From NCBI GenBank assembly GCA_031119295.1, contig JAVHYE010000004.1, forward strand, positions 1 to 52,779: DNA of 52,779 nucleotides, given 5' to 3'. Numbering within the stretch: the first letter of the stretch is position 1; the number at the start of each line of letters is the position of its first letter. The notes below the pieces were generated by a model. It was given only the letters and a program-made list of their open reading frames with translations, was not told the DNA's origin and did no database searches. A program made the position numbers and the translations under genes. This document shows positions 9,610 to 19,456 of this stretch, piece by piece. The DNA comes from Pedobacter sp. (GTDB taxonomy: Bacteria > Pseudomonadota > Gammaproteobacteria > Pseudomonadales > Moraxellaceae).

Positions 9610-9716
9610 AGCTGCTTCGTCTTCTGCGTCAGCAATGGCAGCCGGAGCCGGCCACCACCCTGCATGAATATGTGTTGATGCTGGGCATCAGCCCCGGGGC
9701 CTTCATTCTGGCCTGA
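9606..9716 (+). CDS. putative 36-aa microORF (VKLLRLLRQQWQPEPATTLHEYVLMLGISPGAFILA)
   Basis: GTG start overlapping the nitroreductase stop (GTGA); not in supplied ORF track; precedes a terminator-like hairpin. Confidence 0.4.
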   Translation: MKLLRLLRQQWQPEPATTLHEYVLMLGISPGAFILA

Positions 9717-9751
9717 CAGTCTTGTTGAATTTCCAATCAATGCTTTGCCAA

Positions 9752-9780
9752 GGCCGCCCGGATTCAGGCGGCCATTTTTT
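9752..9780 (+). terminator. Intrinsic-terminator/attenuator-like hairpin (GGCCGCC...GGCGGCC-ATTTTTTT) just upstream of DszA/NtaA-like gene
   Basis: 7-bp GC stem 9752-9758/9767-9773 followed by a T tract. Confidence 0.65.
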
Positions 9781-9792
9781 TCGGAGTTTTTT

Positions 9793-11118
9793 ATGAGCAG
9801 CAAACGCCAGCTCGTGCTGAATGCCTTTTTCATGCGTTATGGCCATCATCCGGCAGCCTGGCGCCATCCCGGTGTGACGGCTAACGGCCGCCCCGACGTG
9901 AAGTACTGGGTAAAGCTGGCGAAGCTTGCCGAGCAGGCCAAATTCGATGCCTTTTTCCTCGCCGATTTCATAGGCCGTTCCGGCAAGAATATTGAAGATG
10001 CCAGCGGCAATGGCGTGAGCTTCCAGTTCGAGCCGCTCACCCTGCTTTCTGCCATCGCCAGCGTCACGGACCATATCGGCCTGATTGCCACGGTGAACAC
10101 GAATTTTGCCGAGCCCTATCATGTCGCCCGCGCCCTCTCTTCGCTGGACCATATCAGCGCTGGCCGTGCCGGCTGGAATGTGGTGTCTTCCTTTGGTCCG
10201 CACACTGCCAATAACTTCGGTATTGAAGATGGCCGTGGTCATGGCGAGCGCTATGAGCGGGCTGACGAATTCCTGGCGCTGGTGAAGAAATACTGGGACA
10301 GCTGGGATGACGATGCCTTCGATAACCCTGATCGTGAAAATGCCCGCTTCTTCGATCCCAAAAGCGCGCATGTGGTCAAGCATCAGGGCGAGCATTTCAA
10401 GAGCGAAGGTCTGCTCGATGTAGCGCGCCCCATCCAGGGTTATCCCGTCATCGTGCAAGCGGGTAATTCCGATACGGGTCGCGAATTTGCCGCACGTGTA
10501 GCGGAAATGATTTATGCCTCGGCGCAGTCGCTGGAAGTGGCGCAGAAATACTATGCCGACGTGAAAGGCCGTATGGCCAAATACGGCCGTGATCCGGACT
10601 CCCTGAAAGTCACGCCCGGCCTTTCCGTGGTGGTGGCGGGCAGTGACCAGGAAGCGCAGGACAAATTCGGCGAGCTGCAGTCGCGTGTGGATTTCAGTCG
10701 TGGCGTGAATCTCATGGGCGTGGATGTATCGGGCTACGATCTGGATGGCCCGCTGCCGGAAGGTCTGGAAGCCGGTGAAAACGGCAAGGGCCGTTTCCAG
10801 CAATTGGTGGAGCTGGCACGCCGTGAAAATCTCACCATCCGCCAGCTGGTACTGCGCTTCAATGTCTCCAAGGGCCATATCCAGGTGATTGGTTCCGCCA
10901 AGACGGTGGCCGACACGATTGAAGAATGGTTCCTCGCGCGCGGTGCTGATGGCTTCAATATCGTGCCACCGCTGCTGCCCACCGGCTTCGAGGACTTCGT
11001 GGAACTGGTGGTGCCGGAATTGCAGCGCCGTGGTTTGTTCCGCACGAAATACGAGAGCGAAACCCTGCGCGGCAATATGGGTCTGGCCCGCCCAGCCAAT
11101 CCGAATACGTCACGTTAA
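9793..11118 (+). CDS. FMN-dependent monooxygenase, NtaA/SnaA/DszA(SoxA) family
   Basis: WRHPGVTANGRPDVKYW, SSLDHISAGRAGWNVVSS, ADGFNIVPPLLPTGFEDFVELVVPELQRRGLFRTKYES; start at MSSKRQLVL. Confidence 0.88.
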   Translation: MSSKRQLVLNAFFMRYGHHPAAWRHPGVTANGRPDVKYWVKLAKLAEQAKFDAFFLADFIGRSGKNIEDASGNGVSFQFEPLTLLSAIASVTDHIGLIATVNTNFAEPYHVARALSSLDHISAGRAGWNVVSSFGPHTANNFGIEDGRGHGERYERADEFLALVKKYWDSWDDDAFDNPDRENARFFDPKSAHVVKHQGEHFKSEGLLDVARPIQGYPVIVQAGNSDTGREFAARVAEMIYASAQSLEVAQKYYADVKGRMAKYGRDPDSLKVTPGLSVVVAGSDQEAQDKFGELQSRVDFSRGVNLMGVDVSGYDLDGPLPEGLEAGENGKGRFQQLVELARRENLTIRQLVLRFNVSKGHIQVIGSAKTVADTIEEWFLARGADGFNIVPPLLPTGFEDFVELVVPELQRRGLFRTKYESETLRGNMGLARPANPNTSR

Positions 11119-11203
11119 TAGAGCTTGCAGAGAGCCTTAAATCCTTTCCTGTGCAGCGGCATAATGCGCGCCCGCTGAAAAGACAGCGGGCAGACAGGGA
11201 GGG

Positions 11204-11740
11204 ATGATGAAAAAGATTCTGGTCATAGGTTCCGGCGGCAGTGGCAAGAGCACTTTCTCCGCGCAGCTGGGCAAGCAGCTGCACATGCCTGTCATTCATC
11301 TGGATGCGCATTACTGGCAGCCGGGCTGGGTGGAGCCGACAAAAGCGCAATGGCTGGCACGCGTCCATGAGCTTTGCCAGGGCGAGCAATGGGTCATGGA
11401 CGGAAATTATTCCGGCACCCTGGTGCCGCGTCTTGCGGCCTGTGACACCGTGATCTTTCTCGATCTGCCACGTCTGCTTTGCCTCTGGCGTGTGCTGAGC
11501 CGCAGCCTGCGCTACTGGGGGCAAACACGGCCGGATATGGCAGAAGGCTGCCCTGAACAGTTCAGCCCCGAATTCTGGTGCTGGATTTGGAATTACCCGC
11601 GTGACAGTCGGCCGAGAGCTCTGGCCTTGATAGAAAAGAATGCAGCGGGTAAGCACATCATACGTTTGCGCTCAGCACAGGCCGTGCGACAGTTTCTCGC
11701 GAACTCCTCTTCTGCTGCGGTGCAGGAAGTCAGCGTTTAG
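11204..11740 (+). CDS. P-loop nucleotide kinase / topology-modulation-protein-like ATPase
   Basis: Walker A GSGGSGKST; HLDAHYWQPGWVEPT...WVMDGNYSGTLVPRL. Confidence 0.75.
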   Translation: MMKKILVIGSGGSGKSTFSAQLGKQLHMPVIHLDAHYWQPGWVEPTKAQWLARVHELCQGEQWVMDGNYSGTLVPRLAACDTVIFLDLPRLLCLWRVLSRSLRYWGQTRPDMAEGCPEQFSPEFWCWIWNYPRDSRPRALALIEKNAAGKHIIRLRSAQAVRQFLANSSSAAVQEVSV

Positions 11741-12810
11741 GCAGCGCTGTGCTTATGCATGGTGAGGAAATAACTGCCCATAAGCCGGCCTGACCAGGAG
11801 CGCGCGCGCCAGCCTTCGTAATGTGCGCAGTGGCTGCCCTTTTCCGTGGTCACCAGGATGACATTGGGCATGCTGCGCATGGCATCCAGATAAGGCGTGA
11901 CATTGTCTATACGGCAGATCAAGTCGTCTTCGGAATTCAGAATCATCACCGGTGTGGTGATGCGGTCGAAGACGCGCATGGGATTGCTGGCCTGGGAATA
12001 AGCCTCATAGCTGCTGTAGCCGGAAAACTCGTACATATGGCGATGGAATTCCGCCAGGCTTTCGGCTTTGCGCAGGGAGGCCAGCGTGGGCAGGTGCGCA
12101 ATCTTTTCGGCATGCGGTTCGACAAAACGCTGCACCAGTTTCTTCACGATATAACGGCTGTAGAAGGGATGGGCTTTCTCGAAAGCCTCATCCGTGTTGT
12201 AGCCGGGGCAATAGGCGAAACTGGCACGGAACGGTGAGGCATTGCCCTCCTCGCCCAGAAAGCGCACCAGCAGGCCGGAGCCGGCCGACGAGCCTATGGC
12301 ATAGAGCGGCGAGTCCGGAAAGCGCTGCCGTATTACTGCCAGCTGCTCACGCAGATCATCTGTCGAGCCGAGAATATTGATGCGCGGCACCGGCAGCGGC
12401 AGACCGGCATGGCCGCGGCGCACACAGAGTGCGATACGCCAGCCGGTGGCCGCCTGCACATCACGCACGAGCTCCGCCATGCTGGCCGGGCTGCCGCCTA
12501 TGGTGTGCAGGATGACAACGGTGGGCGTGTCGGCCGGCAGACGGTAGCCGCGCCAGGCCAGCGCCGTGTGACCGCCATCGGCCATGGTCAGGGTGTCGTG
12601 GTGATCGTAGTCGCGCTCCACCTTGCCGCCGCGCATATTCGCCAGCGCCATCTGCAGATGGGAATTGAACAGCCAGGGCGTAGGCCGGAAGGGCTGCTGC
12701 AGCTGGCTGAGGGCACTCACGATATCGCGGTTCAGTGCATTGTCGTGATAGTGCAGGCGAGGCGGGCGGATCTTGTCCGGAGCGGAAAGCGGTAGCGTTT
12801 GGCCTTGCAT
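11737..12810 (-). CDS. alpha/beta hydrolase, YheT-like
   Basis: PTPWLFNSHLQMALANMRGG; VVILHTIGGS; GSSAGSGLLVRFLGEEG; MILNSEDDLI. Confidence 0.75.
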   Translation of the reverse strand: MQGQTLPLSAPDKIRPPRLHYHDNALNRDIVSALSQLQQPFRPTPWLFNSHLQMALANMRGGKVERDYDHHDTLTMADGGHTALAWRGYRLPADTPTVVILHTIGGSPASMAELVRDVQAATGWRIALCVRRGHAGLPLPVPRINILGSTDDLREQLAVIRQRFPDSPLYAIGSSAGSGLLVRFLGEEGNASPFRASFAYCPGYNTDEAFEKAHPFYSRYIVKKLVQRFVEPHAEKIAHLPTLASLRKAESLAEFHRHMYEFSGYSSYEAYSQASNPMRVFDRITTPVMILNSEDDLICRIDNVTPYLDAMRSMPNVILVTTEKGSHCAHYEGWRARSWSGRLMGSYFLTMHKHSAA

Positions 12811-12951
12811 GGTCGACTGCCTGGGCCTGCCGGCCCTGCTGTTATGCCTGCACTCAGCCTATCACCGCTTTTGTTTCAGGAAAGCTCCTCCTTGTGGTGA
12901 ATTTGACCACGCTCTGCTGCTTTTTGGCTGTCGGGCTTGCGCGCATGAAAA

Positions 12952-12968
12952 AGGCCGCAAGGCGGCCT
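12952..12968 (-). terminator. intrinsic terminator of TonB-dependent receptor gene
   Basis: AGGCCGC-AAG-GCGGCCT hairpin followed by T run on - strand. Confidence 0.55.
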
Positions 12969-13008
12969 GTTTCATGTTTGCAGCAAGAGGCTGCGCCAGC
13001 TCTCATGT

Positions 13009-15504
13009 TCAGAAGCGGAAAGTGGTCTGCACCCCCCAGGTCTGCGGCGCACTGATGCTCACCGGCTGGGTGCCGGTATTGGGATTGGCAATCTGGCGCA
13101 GATAGACCGGTGATTCGCCCAGCAGATTATTGCCGAAGACCGAGAATTCCCATTCGCGGTTATGTGGCTGGAAAGCGATATGGGCATTGCCTATCCAGTA
13201 GCCCGGAGTTTCCTGCAAAGGATCGTTCTGCACGGTGGCGTTGTGGTAGATGCTGCTGCGATAAGACCAGTCGGTAGCCAGCACCACATTGCCGAAGCCG
13301 TATTCCAGGGTGTAATCCGTATCGAGGCGGAAAGAGACTTCCGGTGTGCGATAGAACTCGTTGCCACTGGCATCGAAGGGGCCGGCGCCGCCTATGGTGT
13401 AAGTGAAATCGGTGTACTGTGATTTCAGATAGCCGAGGGAGCCGCCGAGATTCCAGCCGCGCAGGGGCACCGAGGCTACTTCCACTTCTATACCTGTGAC
13501 TTCGCCATCGGATTCGCCAGAGGCGCTGGTGGTCCAGGTTTGCGTGGTGGTGTTATAGAAAGCGCGCTGGATATTGAGCTGTATGCTTTCAATATCGTAG
13601 TGATAAAGCGCGGTGTTCACCGTCAGGCGGCCATCCAGCCAGCTGCTTTTCAGGCCCAACTCATAATCCGTCAGTGTTTCCGGATTGGTCTGGTAAATGC
13701 TGCCGTTATTGATGCTCTGGTTGAAACCGCCGGAACGGAAGCCGGTGGCGATGCGCGCATAACCCAGCAAGTCTTTGTTGAATTTGTATTCCGGTGTCAC
13801 GTCCCAGGTCACGCGCCCCCAGTCTGCGCCAGTGCTGACAACAGTAGGCTTGGAGCTGGCTGGCAGTACAACGCCGCCCGGCAGGAACCAGCCGTTTTCG
13901 CTGACATAGGTGACGCCACCGCCAGTCACCGTGAGTGCGGTTTCGGTGATGTCCTTGTCTTCATAGGTGTAACGCAGGCCCAGGGTCAGTGCTGCCTTGT
14001 CCGTGAAATTGAATTTCGTATTACCGAAAACGGCGGCGCTTACAGAGTCCTGATTCCATGAGCTTTCGGAATACTGCTTGGAGGTGGTGCCAACGGCAAA
14101 GCGCGCAGAGCGGCTGAGATTGTCCGCCTGCAGATCGTAGTAATAGGCACCGAGTATCCAGGTGAGGCGCTGATCCTGTGCCGATGTCAGGCGTAATTCC
14201 TGCGTGAATTGCTGTGAATCCAGACTGCCCGTGGAGCTCGTGCGATTGAGTGTGGTGTTAAGCGGAGCGCCGACGGTGGCAAGCGTGTCGCCATCACGTG
14301 TGTTGTAGGCAGAGATGGAGGTCAGGGTGCTGCTGCCCAGCTGCCAGTTGAATTTCAGCGTGGCGTTGTTATAGGTCACGCGGTTATAGCCATCACCTCC
14401 CCAGAAGGGGCTGTCCACTTCGGGATTGCTGCCATAGGGAGGGTAATAGGTGGTGCCACCCTGGGTGATGGCGCCCCCTGGATTCACCACTGTGATATCG
14501 GTGCCGGGTTGCGTGGTGGCGCCCACGGTATAGCTGGGGCTGTCACCGGAATCCACCTGGCGCGTACTCAATATCAATTGCGCATTGGCGGTATCGGAAA
14601 AATTGGCCAGCAGCTGGAAGCGGCCGTTGAAATCCTTGAGCGTGGGGCCTTCATTGCCGGTAGCAATGTTTTTTGCCCAGCCATCGGATGATTCGTAATA
14701 GAAGGAAGCACGGCCAGCAAGAACACCATCAACAATGGCGCCACCATAAGCCGATTCGATGATGCGCGCGTTATAGCTGCCATACGTCAGCTTGGTATAG
14801 CCGTCATCTTCAAAGCCAGGCTTCTTGCTGATGAAGTGAATGGCGCCACCGGTATTGTTTTTCCCCCATAACGTGCCCTGCGGGCCGCGCAAAACTTCCA
14901 CGCGCTCCAGATCAAACAGCGGGAAGCTCTGGTTGGATTGCAGGCCCACCACCACTTCATCCACATAAATGGACAGCGGGCCATCCTGGTTCTGGTTGGG
15001 GTCATTGGTGCCAATGCCGCGCAGGAACCAGCGTGGCTTGCCAGTGCGTCCGCCGCCCTGTGCCGAGAGATTGGGAGCGAGACGCTCTATATCCGTAGAG
15101 AGAACGACATTGTCTTCGCGTATGGATTTGCCACCGATGGCTGTTACAGGAACAGGAACTTCCTGCAGTTTCTGCGTGCGCTTCTGCGCTGTCACCACCA
15201 CGGCATCCAGGGTTCTGGCTTCGACCGGTGCTGTTTCAGGCTTGCTTGTGGCTGTTGTTGTATCAGCTGTTGCATCGGCAGCCGGGCTTTCATTTTGGCT
15301 GAGGCTGCTTGTACTGGCAGCAGGAGTGCTTTCGGCTCCTGCTGGTGGCGTGGTCTCAGGGCCAGCTGGCGCTGCTTCCTGGGCCTGAACATGCAGTGCG
15401 GAGAGACTGCTGATGGCCATGAACAGAAGCGCATGACGGAAGGACCGTCCCTGTGGTGGCAAGACCTGCTGATGGCCCGTGCCGGTGAAGTATCTGCTTT
15501 GCAT
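13009..15504 (-). CDS. TonB-dependent receptor (1)
   Basis: Plug motif VVVTAQKRTQKLQEVPVPVTAI..., FDLERVEVLRGPQGTLWGKNNTGGAIHFISKKP; C-terminal F (TFRF); start near MQSRYFTG. Confidence 0.92.
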   Translation of the reverse strand: MQSRYFTGTGHQQVLPPQGRSFRHALLFMAISSLSALHVQAQEAAPAGPETTPPAGAESTPAASTSSLSQNESPAADATADTTTATSKPETAPVEARTLDAVVVTAQKRTQKLQEVPVPVTAIGGKSIREDNVVLSTDIERLAPNLSAQGGGRTGKPRWFLRGIGTNDPNQNQDGPLSIYVDEVVVGLQSNQSFPLFDLERVEVLRGPQGTLWGKNNTGGAIHFISKKPGFEDDGYTKLTYGSYNARIIESAYGGAIVDGVLAGRASFYYESSDGWAKNIATGNEGPTLKDFNGRFQLLANFSDTANAQLILSTRQVDSGDSPSYTVGATTQPGTDITVVNPGGAITQGGTTYYPPYGSNPEVDSPFWGGDGYNRVTYNNATLKFNWQLGSSTLTSISAYNTRDGDTLATVGAPLNTTLNRTSSTGSLDSQQFTQELRLTSAQDQRLTWILGAYYYDLQADNLSRSARFAVGTTSKQYSESSWNQDSVSAAVFGNTKFNFTDKAALTLGLRYTYEDKDITETALTVTGGGVTYVSENGWFLPGGVVLPASSKPTVVSTGADWGRVTWDVTPEYKFNKDLLGYARIATGFRSGGFNQSINNGSIYQTNPETLTDYELGLKSSWLDGRLTVNTALYHYDIESIQLNIQRAFYNTTTQTWTTSASGESDGEVTGIEVEVASVPLRGWNLGGSLGYLKSQYTDFTYTIGGAGPFDASGNEFYRTPEVSFRLDTDYTLEYGFGNVVLATDWSYRSSIYHNATVQNDPLQETPGYWIGNAHIAFQPHNREWEFSVFGNNLLGESPVYLRQIANPNTGTQPVSISAPQTWGVQTTFRF

Positions 15505-15570
15505 TGCTATCCCCGTTAAAACCAGAAAACAAAAATGGAAAAGTGGTACGGCAAGATGAGGAGCTGGAAT

Positions 15571-15586
15571 AGCAGGAGGCATGCCA
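15571..15586 (-). promoter_or_regulatory. sigma-54 -24/-12 promoter (TGGCATGCCTCCTGCT on - strand)
   Basis: Consensus spacing; upstream of TonB-dependent receptor 1. Confidence 0.7.
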
Positions 15587-15642
15587 GCGATTTTTCCGGC
15601 AGAGATAAAAGACATGAGCCTGATCGCCACCATTCATAAATC

Positions 15643-15658
15643 TGCTGCGCAGCAAGCA
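15643..15658. promoter_or_regulatory. candidate UAS dyad TGCTG-CGCAGC-AAGCA
   Basis: One mismatch to TGYTG-N6-CARCA. Confidence 0.4.
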
Positions 15659-16125
15659 GTGATAGAGAGTTGGCTGTCATACAGGCGTTGGCATATGCCC
15701 AATTCGACACACAGTCATCACGGATCTGAACGGATCTGGCCAGAAGGTAAAGCTTGAATGAATTAATGATGTCGCCGACAAATGGAGTGAGCATGAGATG
15801 CTGGCGGCTGTCTTGAGCGGGCTTGAAGTCACTGCATTACAGCAATTAAGAGGGTTTTCTTGCCGGGAAGATGGCTATGGGCAGCAAGACGAATACTGCA
15901 GCTGTTTGCCCCGTATATTTTCAACAGCCAACGCAAGGCCTGCTGCAATACGCACAGGGCGCTGTTGATTTCATGCAGGCCGCCGCAAGGGGATTACGGT
16001 GTCGATCCGGCATGAGTGGCAGGAATTTAACTGTCGCCGCAAAAAATATTCAGTAGAAAAAACTCAGAAAAATCAGGGGAAAGCCTCTCTCCGGCTGAGC
16101 AGGCCGACGTGGCGGTAAGAAGCAT

Positions 16126-16141
16126 TGGCACGCGCCATGCT
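16126..16141 (+). promoter_or_regulatory. sigma-54 -24/-12 promoter (TGGCACGCGCCATGCT)
   Basis: TGGCACG-N4-ATGCT; upstream of DszB-like gene 1. Confidence 0.75.
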
Positions 16142-16191
16142 CTGGGGCCTGTGTTGATGCAAGCACACACAGCCACCAGGAGGGCCCTGTC

Positions 16192-17265
16192 ATGTCACAG
16201 AGCAATGCTTCACAACCGGGAAATCCGGTCGAGCTTTATTACACCCGCTGCGGTTCCGCCACGGCTTCTGCCCTCGCCATTCGCAAGAACTGGCTGCAGG
16301 CAGAATTCGCCAAGCCCGGCACCATCCTGCATTCCCTGCGTGATTCCGAAAGCCTGGAAACGCGCAATTCGCATTACCACCACAAGCAGACCGGCATGTT
16401 TCGCGAAGGCGGCAATATTCCGCCGATCTGGGCGCGCGGCATAGGTCAGGAAACCGCGGTGGTTGGTATCACCTGGCTGGACGAGTACCAGGGCATCCTC
16501 GTGCGCAAGGACAGCGGCATACGCGAGATTGCCGATCTCAAAGGCAAACGTCTTGGCGTTCCCCTGCACAAGAATGCCGTGATTGATTTCCAGCGTGGTG
16601 CGGCGCAGCACGGCTATGAAACCGCCCTGTCACTGGTGGGCCTCAAAACCACCGATGTGACGCTGGTCGATCTCGAAGCGCCGAGCTATGACAACCAGGA
16701 TGGCCCGCGCGCCACCCAGCCTGCAGGCCGCCGCAATGTGGTTCTGGACGCACTGGAAAACGGATTGGTGGATGCGATTTTCCTGCGCTTTGCACAGGGC
16801 TTCCGTCTTTCCCAGGATCCGCGTTTCCACGAAGTCATCAATATCAACACCCTGAAAGATCCGCTGCTGCGCGTGAACAACGGTACGCCGCGTCCGGTCA
16901 CGGTGGATCGCGCCTTCCTGGAAAAAAATCCGGAAGTGGTAGTGCGTTATCTCGCTGTGCTGCTGCGTACCGCCGAGTGGGCTGCGCAGAACCGTGAAGA
17001 AGTGCTGTCCCTGCTGGCGCCGGAAGATGGTGGTGCCACGGTGGCGGAAGTCATCGGCTCGCACGGCCATGACGTGCATCTTTCCTTCGAGCCCAAGCTC
17101 ACTCCGGAATACATCAAGGGCCTGGAAACGCAGAAGGATTTCCTGCACCGCTGGGGCTATTTCAAGGACAACTTCGATATCAATAACTGGATCGTGAGCT
17201 GGCCTCTTGAGGAGGCGCGCAAGCTGGTCGAGCAGGAACGTGCTGCCGCCCGCTCAGCCGCCTGA
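16192..17265 (+). CDS. DszB-like desulfinase / SBP-fold protein (paralog 1)
   Basis: YYTRCGSA (Cys27-like), SHYHH (His60-like), REGGNIPPIW (RxGG motif); no signal peptide. Confidence 0.75.
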   Translation: MSQSNASQPGNPVELYYTRCGSATASALAIRKNWLQAEFAKPGTILHSLRDSESLETRNSHYHHKQTGMFREGGNIPPIWARGIGQETAVVGITWLDEYQGILVRKDSGIREIADLKGKRLGVPLHKNAVIDFQRGAAQHGYETALSLVGLKTTDVTLVDLEAPSYDNQDGPRATQPAGRRNVVLDALENGLVDAIFLRFAQGFRLSQDPRFHEVININTLKDPLLRVNNGTPRPVTVDRAFLEKNPEVVVRYLAVLLRTAEWAAQNREEVLSLLAPEDGGATVAEVIGSHGHDVHLSFEPKLTPEYIKGLETQKDFLHRWGYFKDNFDINNWIVSWPLEEARKLVEQERAAARSAA

Positions 17266-17334
17266 GTCTTGGCAAAACGGAGTGCCGGCTTCCGGCACTC
17301 CATTCATTACAAAGAATTGATTACGAGAAACATC

Positions 17335-18006
17335 ATGTCTGAAGAACTGCTTTCCACGCCCGAGCTGATTGCCTATGTCGATCAGGCCCGCTCCGATGCC
17401 GTACACGCTTTTGAAACCCTGCGCGCCAACGGCACGCTCTCGGCCAGCCTGACCTTTCATATCTCGCACCGCATTCCCGGTCAGGATGTGCTGGTCGGTA
17501 TCCGTTTTCCCGGTGGTCTGGCCCGCAGCCAGGCACCCAAGGTCAGTGTTTCCAAATTCTCTGACAGCCCGGGCTCTATCCTGAATGAAGAGCGTCTGGA
17601 TGCGGACACCGCCATCCATGTGCACACCTCCTATCTCTCGGCCTGGTCGCTGGCACACAAGCCCTTCCCGATTCTCTATGTGGCCGCTGCCCGTCATCTG
17701 CTGGCACGTGAAATTCCCAATCACCTGGAACGCGAGCGCAGCGTGATCGAAGTGATACGCGAGCGTCTGGACAAGCATCCGGAACTGGCCCCGCCCCCTG
17801 CCCTGCTGGAATCCAATGGCGGCGTGAACTTCTGGGGCAAGGGCATCCTCAAGACGGCCGAGCTCATCCTCTTTGTTGAGGAATCTGCGCGTTACCAGAT
17901 TTATGCCGAAGTGGTCGGCGGCGCCAAGGTCTACACGCCGGGCGCGCTGGAGCTGCAATGGAAGCGCACCGGCCTGCTGGAAAAGTCCAAGGCCTATTCC
18001 GGCTGA
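17335..18006 (+). CDS. class II aldolase/adducin-like protein (paralog 1)
   Basis: AIHVHTSYLSAWS and LLESNGGVNFWGKGI motifs; start at MSEELLS. Confidence 0.7.
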   Translation: MSEELLSTPELIAYVDQARSDAVHAFETLRANGTLSASLTFHISHRIPGQDVLVGIRFPGGLARSQAPKVSVSKFSDSPGSILNEERLDADTAIHVHTSYLSAWSLAHKPFPILYVAAARHLLAREIPNHLERERSVIEVIRERLDKHPELAPPPALLESNGGVNFWGKGILKTAELILFVEESARYQIYAEVVGGAKVYTPGALELQWKRTGLLEKSKAYSG

Positions 18007-18103
18007 ATGCTTTAGCGCAGGAAAAAAGAAACCGGGGCTTTGTTCTTCAAGACAAGACGGGCCCCGGAATTTTCAACTTCAACGTAATAAAGAGAACGGT
18101 ATC

Positions 18104-19453
18104 GTGAGCAGCAAGAAGCGTCAGCTCGTCCTGAATGTGTTTTTCCAGCGTTTCGGTCATCACCTGGCCGCGTGGCGTCATCCCAGTTCCACTGGCACCG
18201 GCCGTCCCGATCTGAACTGGTGGATCAATGCCGCCAAGCTGGCAGAAGCGGCCAAGTTCGACACTTTCTTCATTGCTGATTTCATAGGCCGTTCCGGTGA
18301 AATCACGCCGAACACGGGGCGCAGTAGCATCAGCTACCAGTTCGAGCCCTTCACCCTGCTGTCGGCCATTGCCGGCGCCACCAAAGACATAGGTCTGGTG
18401 GCTACCGTCAATACGAATTATGACTCGCCCTATCATGTGGCGCGCAAATTCACTTCGCTGGATCACATCAGCGGTGGTCGCGCCGGCTGGAATATCGTGT
18501 CTTCCTTTGGCGAGCACACGGCAAAGAATTTCGGCCTCAAGGATCCGCGTGCGCATGAAGAGCGTTACGAGCGCGCCGAAGAATTCGTGAATCTCTCCAA
18601 GGCGCTCTGGGATACCTGGGATGACGATGCCTTTGATCATCCGGATCGCAAGGCCGGCCAGTTCTACGATCCAGCCTCCGCTCACCCGCTGAAATACGAA
18701 GGCAAGCATTTCAGCTCCGAAGGTCTGCTGGATTTCCCGCGTCCCCTCCAGGGTTATCCGGTGCTGGTGCAGGCCGGCAATTCCGACACTGGTCGTGAGT
18801 TCGCGGCTCGCGTGGCAGAAATGAGTTACTGCTCGGCCACCTCGCTGGGTGTGGCCCAGGATTTCTACAAGGACGTGAAAGGCCGCATGGCCAAATACGG
18901 CCGCGAAGAAGACCAGCTGAAAATCACCCCGGGCCTGTCCGTGGTGGTGGCGGAATCCGATCAGGAAGCGCAGGACAAGTTCAACGAGCTGCAGCAGCTG
19001 GTGGATGTCAGCAATTTCCATTTCGGCGGTTTTGATCTTTCCGCTTATCCGGTGGACGGTCCCCTGCCTGATCTGCCCTATCAGTCGGGTGACAATGGCA
19101 AGGGCCGCTTCCAGCAGCAGCTGGAACTGGCGCGCCGTGAAAATCTCACCATACGCCAGCTCATCCTGAAATTCCGCGTGGCCCGCGGCCATCTGCAGGC
19201 CGTGGGCTCGGTGAAGACGGTTGCCGATACCATAGAGCAATGGTTCGTAGAGCGCGGTGCCGATGGCTTCAATGTGGTACCGCCTTATTTGCCGCAGGGC
19301 TTCGAGGACTTCACCCGCCTCGTGGTGCCGGAGCTGCAGCGTCGCGGTCTTTTCCGCACCGAGTATGAAGGAAAAACCTTTCGCGAAAATCTCGGCCTGC
19401 ACCGCCCGGAAAATCCCAATACCGCACGCGACCCGCAGCGCAAGACGGCCTGA
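18104..19453 (+). CDS. FMN-dependent monooxygenase, NtaA/SnaA/DszA family (paralog 2)
   Basis: GTG start (VSSKKRQLVLN), aligns along its length with 9793..11118 product; ADGFNVVPPYLPQGFEDFTRLVVPELQRRGLFRTEYEG. Confidence 0.88.
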   Translation: MSSKKRQLVLNVFFQRFGHHLAAWRHPSSTGTGRPDLNWWINAAKLAEAAKFDTFFIADFIGRSGEITPNTGRSSISYQFEPFTLLSAIAGATKDIGLVATVNTNYDSPYHVARKFTSLDHISGGRAGWNIVSSFGEHTAKNFGLKDPRAHEERYERAEEFVNLSKALWDTWDDDAFDHPDRKAGQFYDPASAHPLKYEGKHFSSEGLLDFPRPLQGYPVLVQAGNSDTGREFAARVAEMSYCSATSLGVAQDFYKDVKGRMAKYGREEDQLKITPGLSVVVAESDQEAQDKFNELQQLVDVSNFHFGGFDLSAYPVDGPLPDLPYQSGDNGKGRFQQQLELARRENLTIRQLILKFRVARGHLQAVGSVKTVADTIEQWFVERGADGFNVVPPYLPQGFEDFTRLVVPELQRRGLFRTEYEGKTFRENLGLHRPENPNTARDPQRKTA

Positions 19454-19456
19454 GCC

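Noticed and set aside
9703-10878. 391-aa minus-strand ORF
   Set aside because: Antisense to the DszA/NtaA-like gene.
17272-17288. TGGCAAAACGGAGTGCC as an internal sigma-54 promoter
   Set aside because: GC element out of register and overlaps an intercistronic hairpin.
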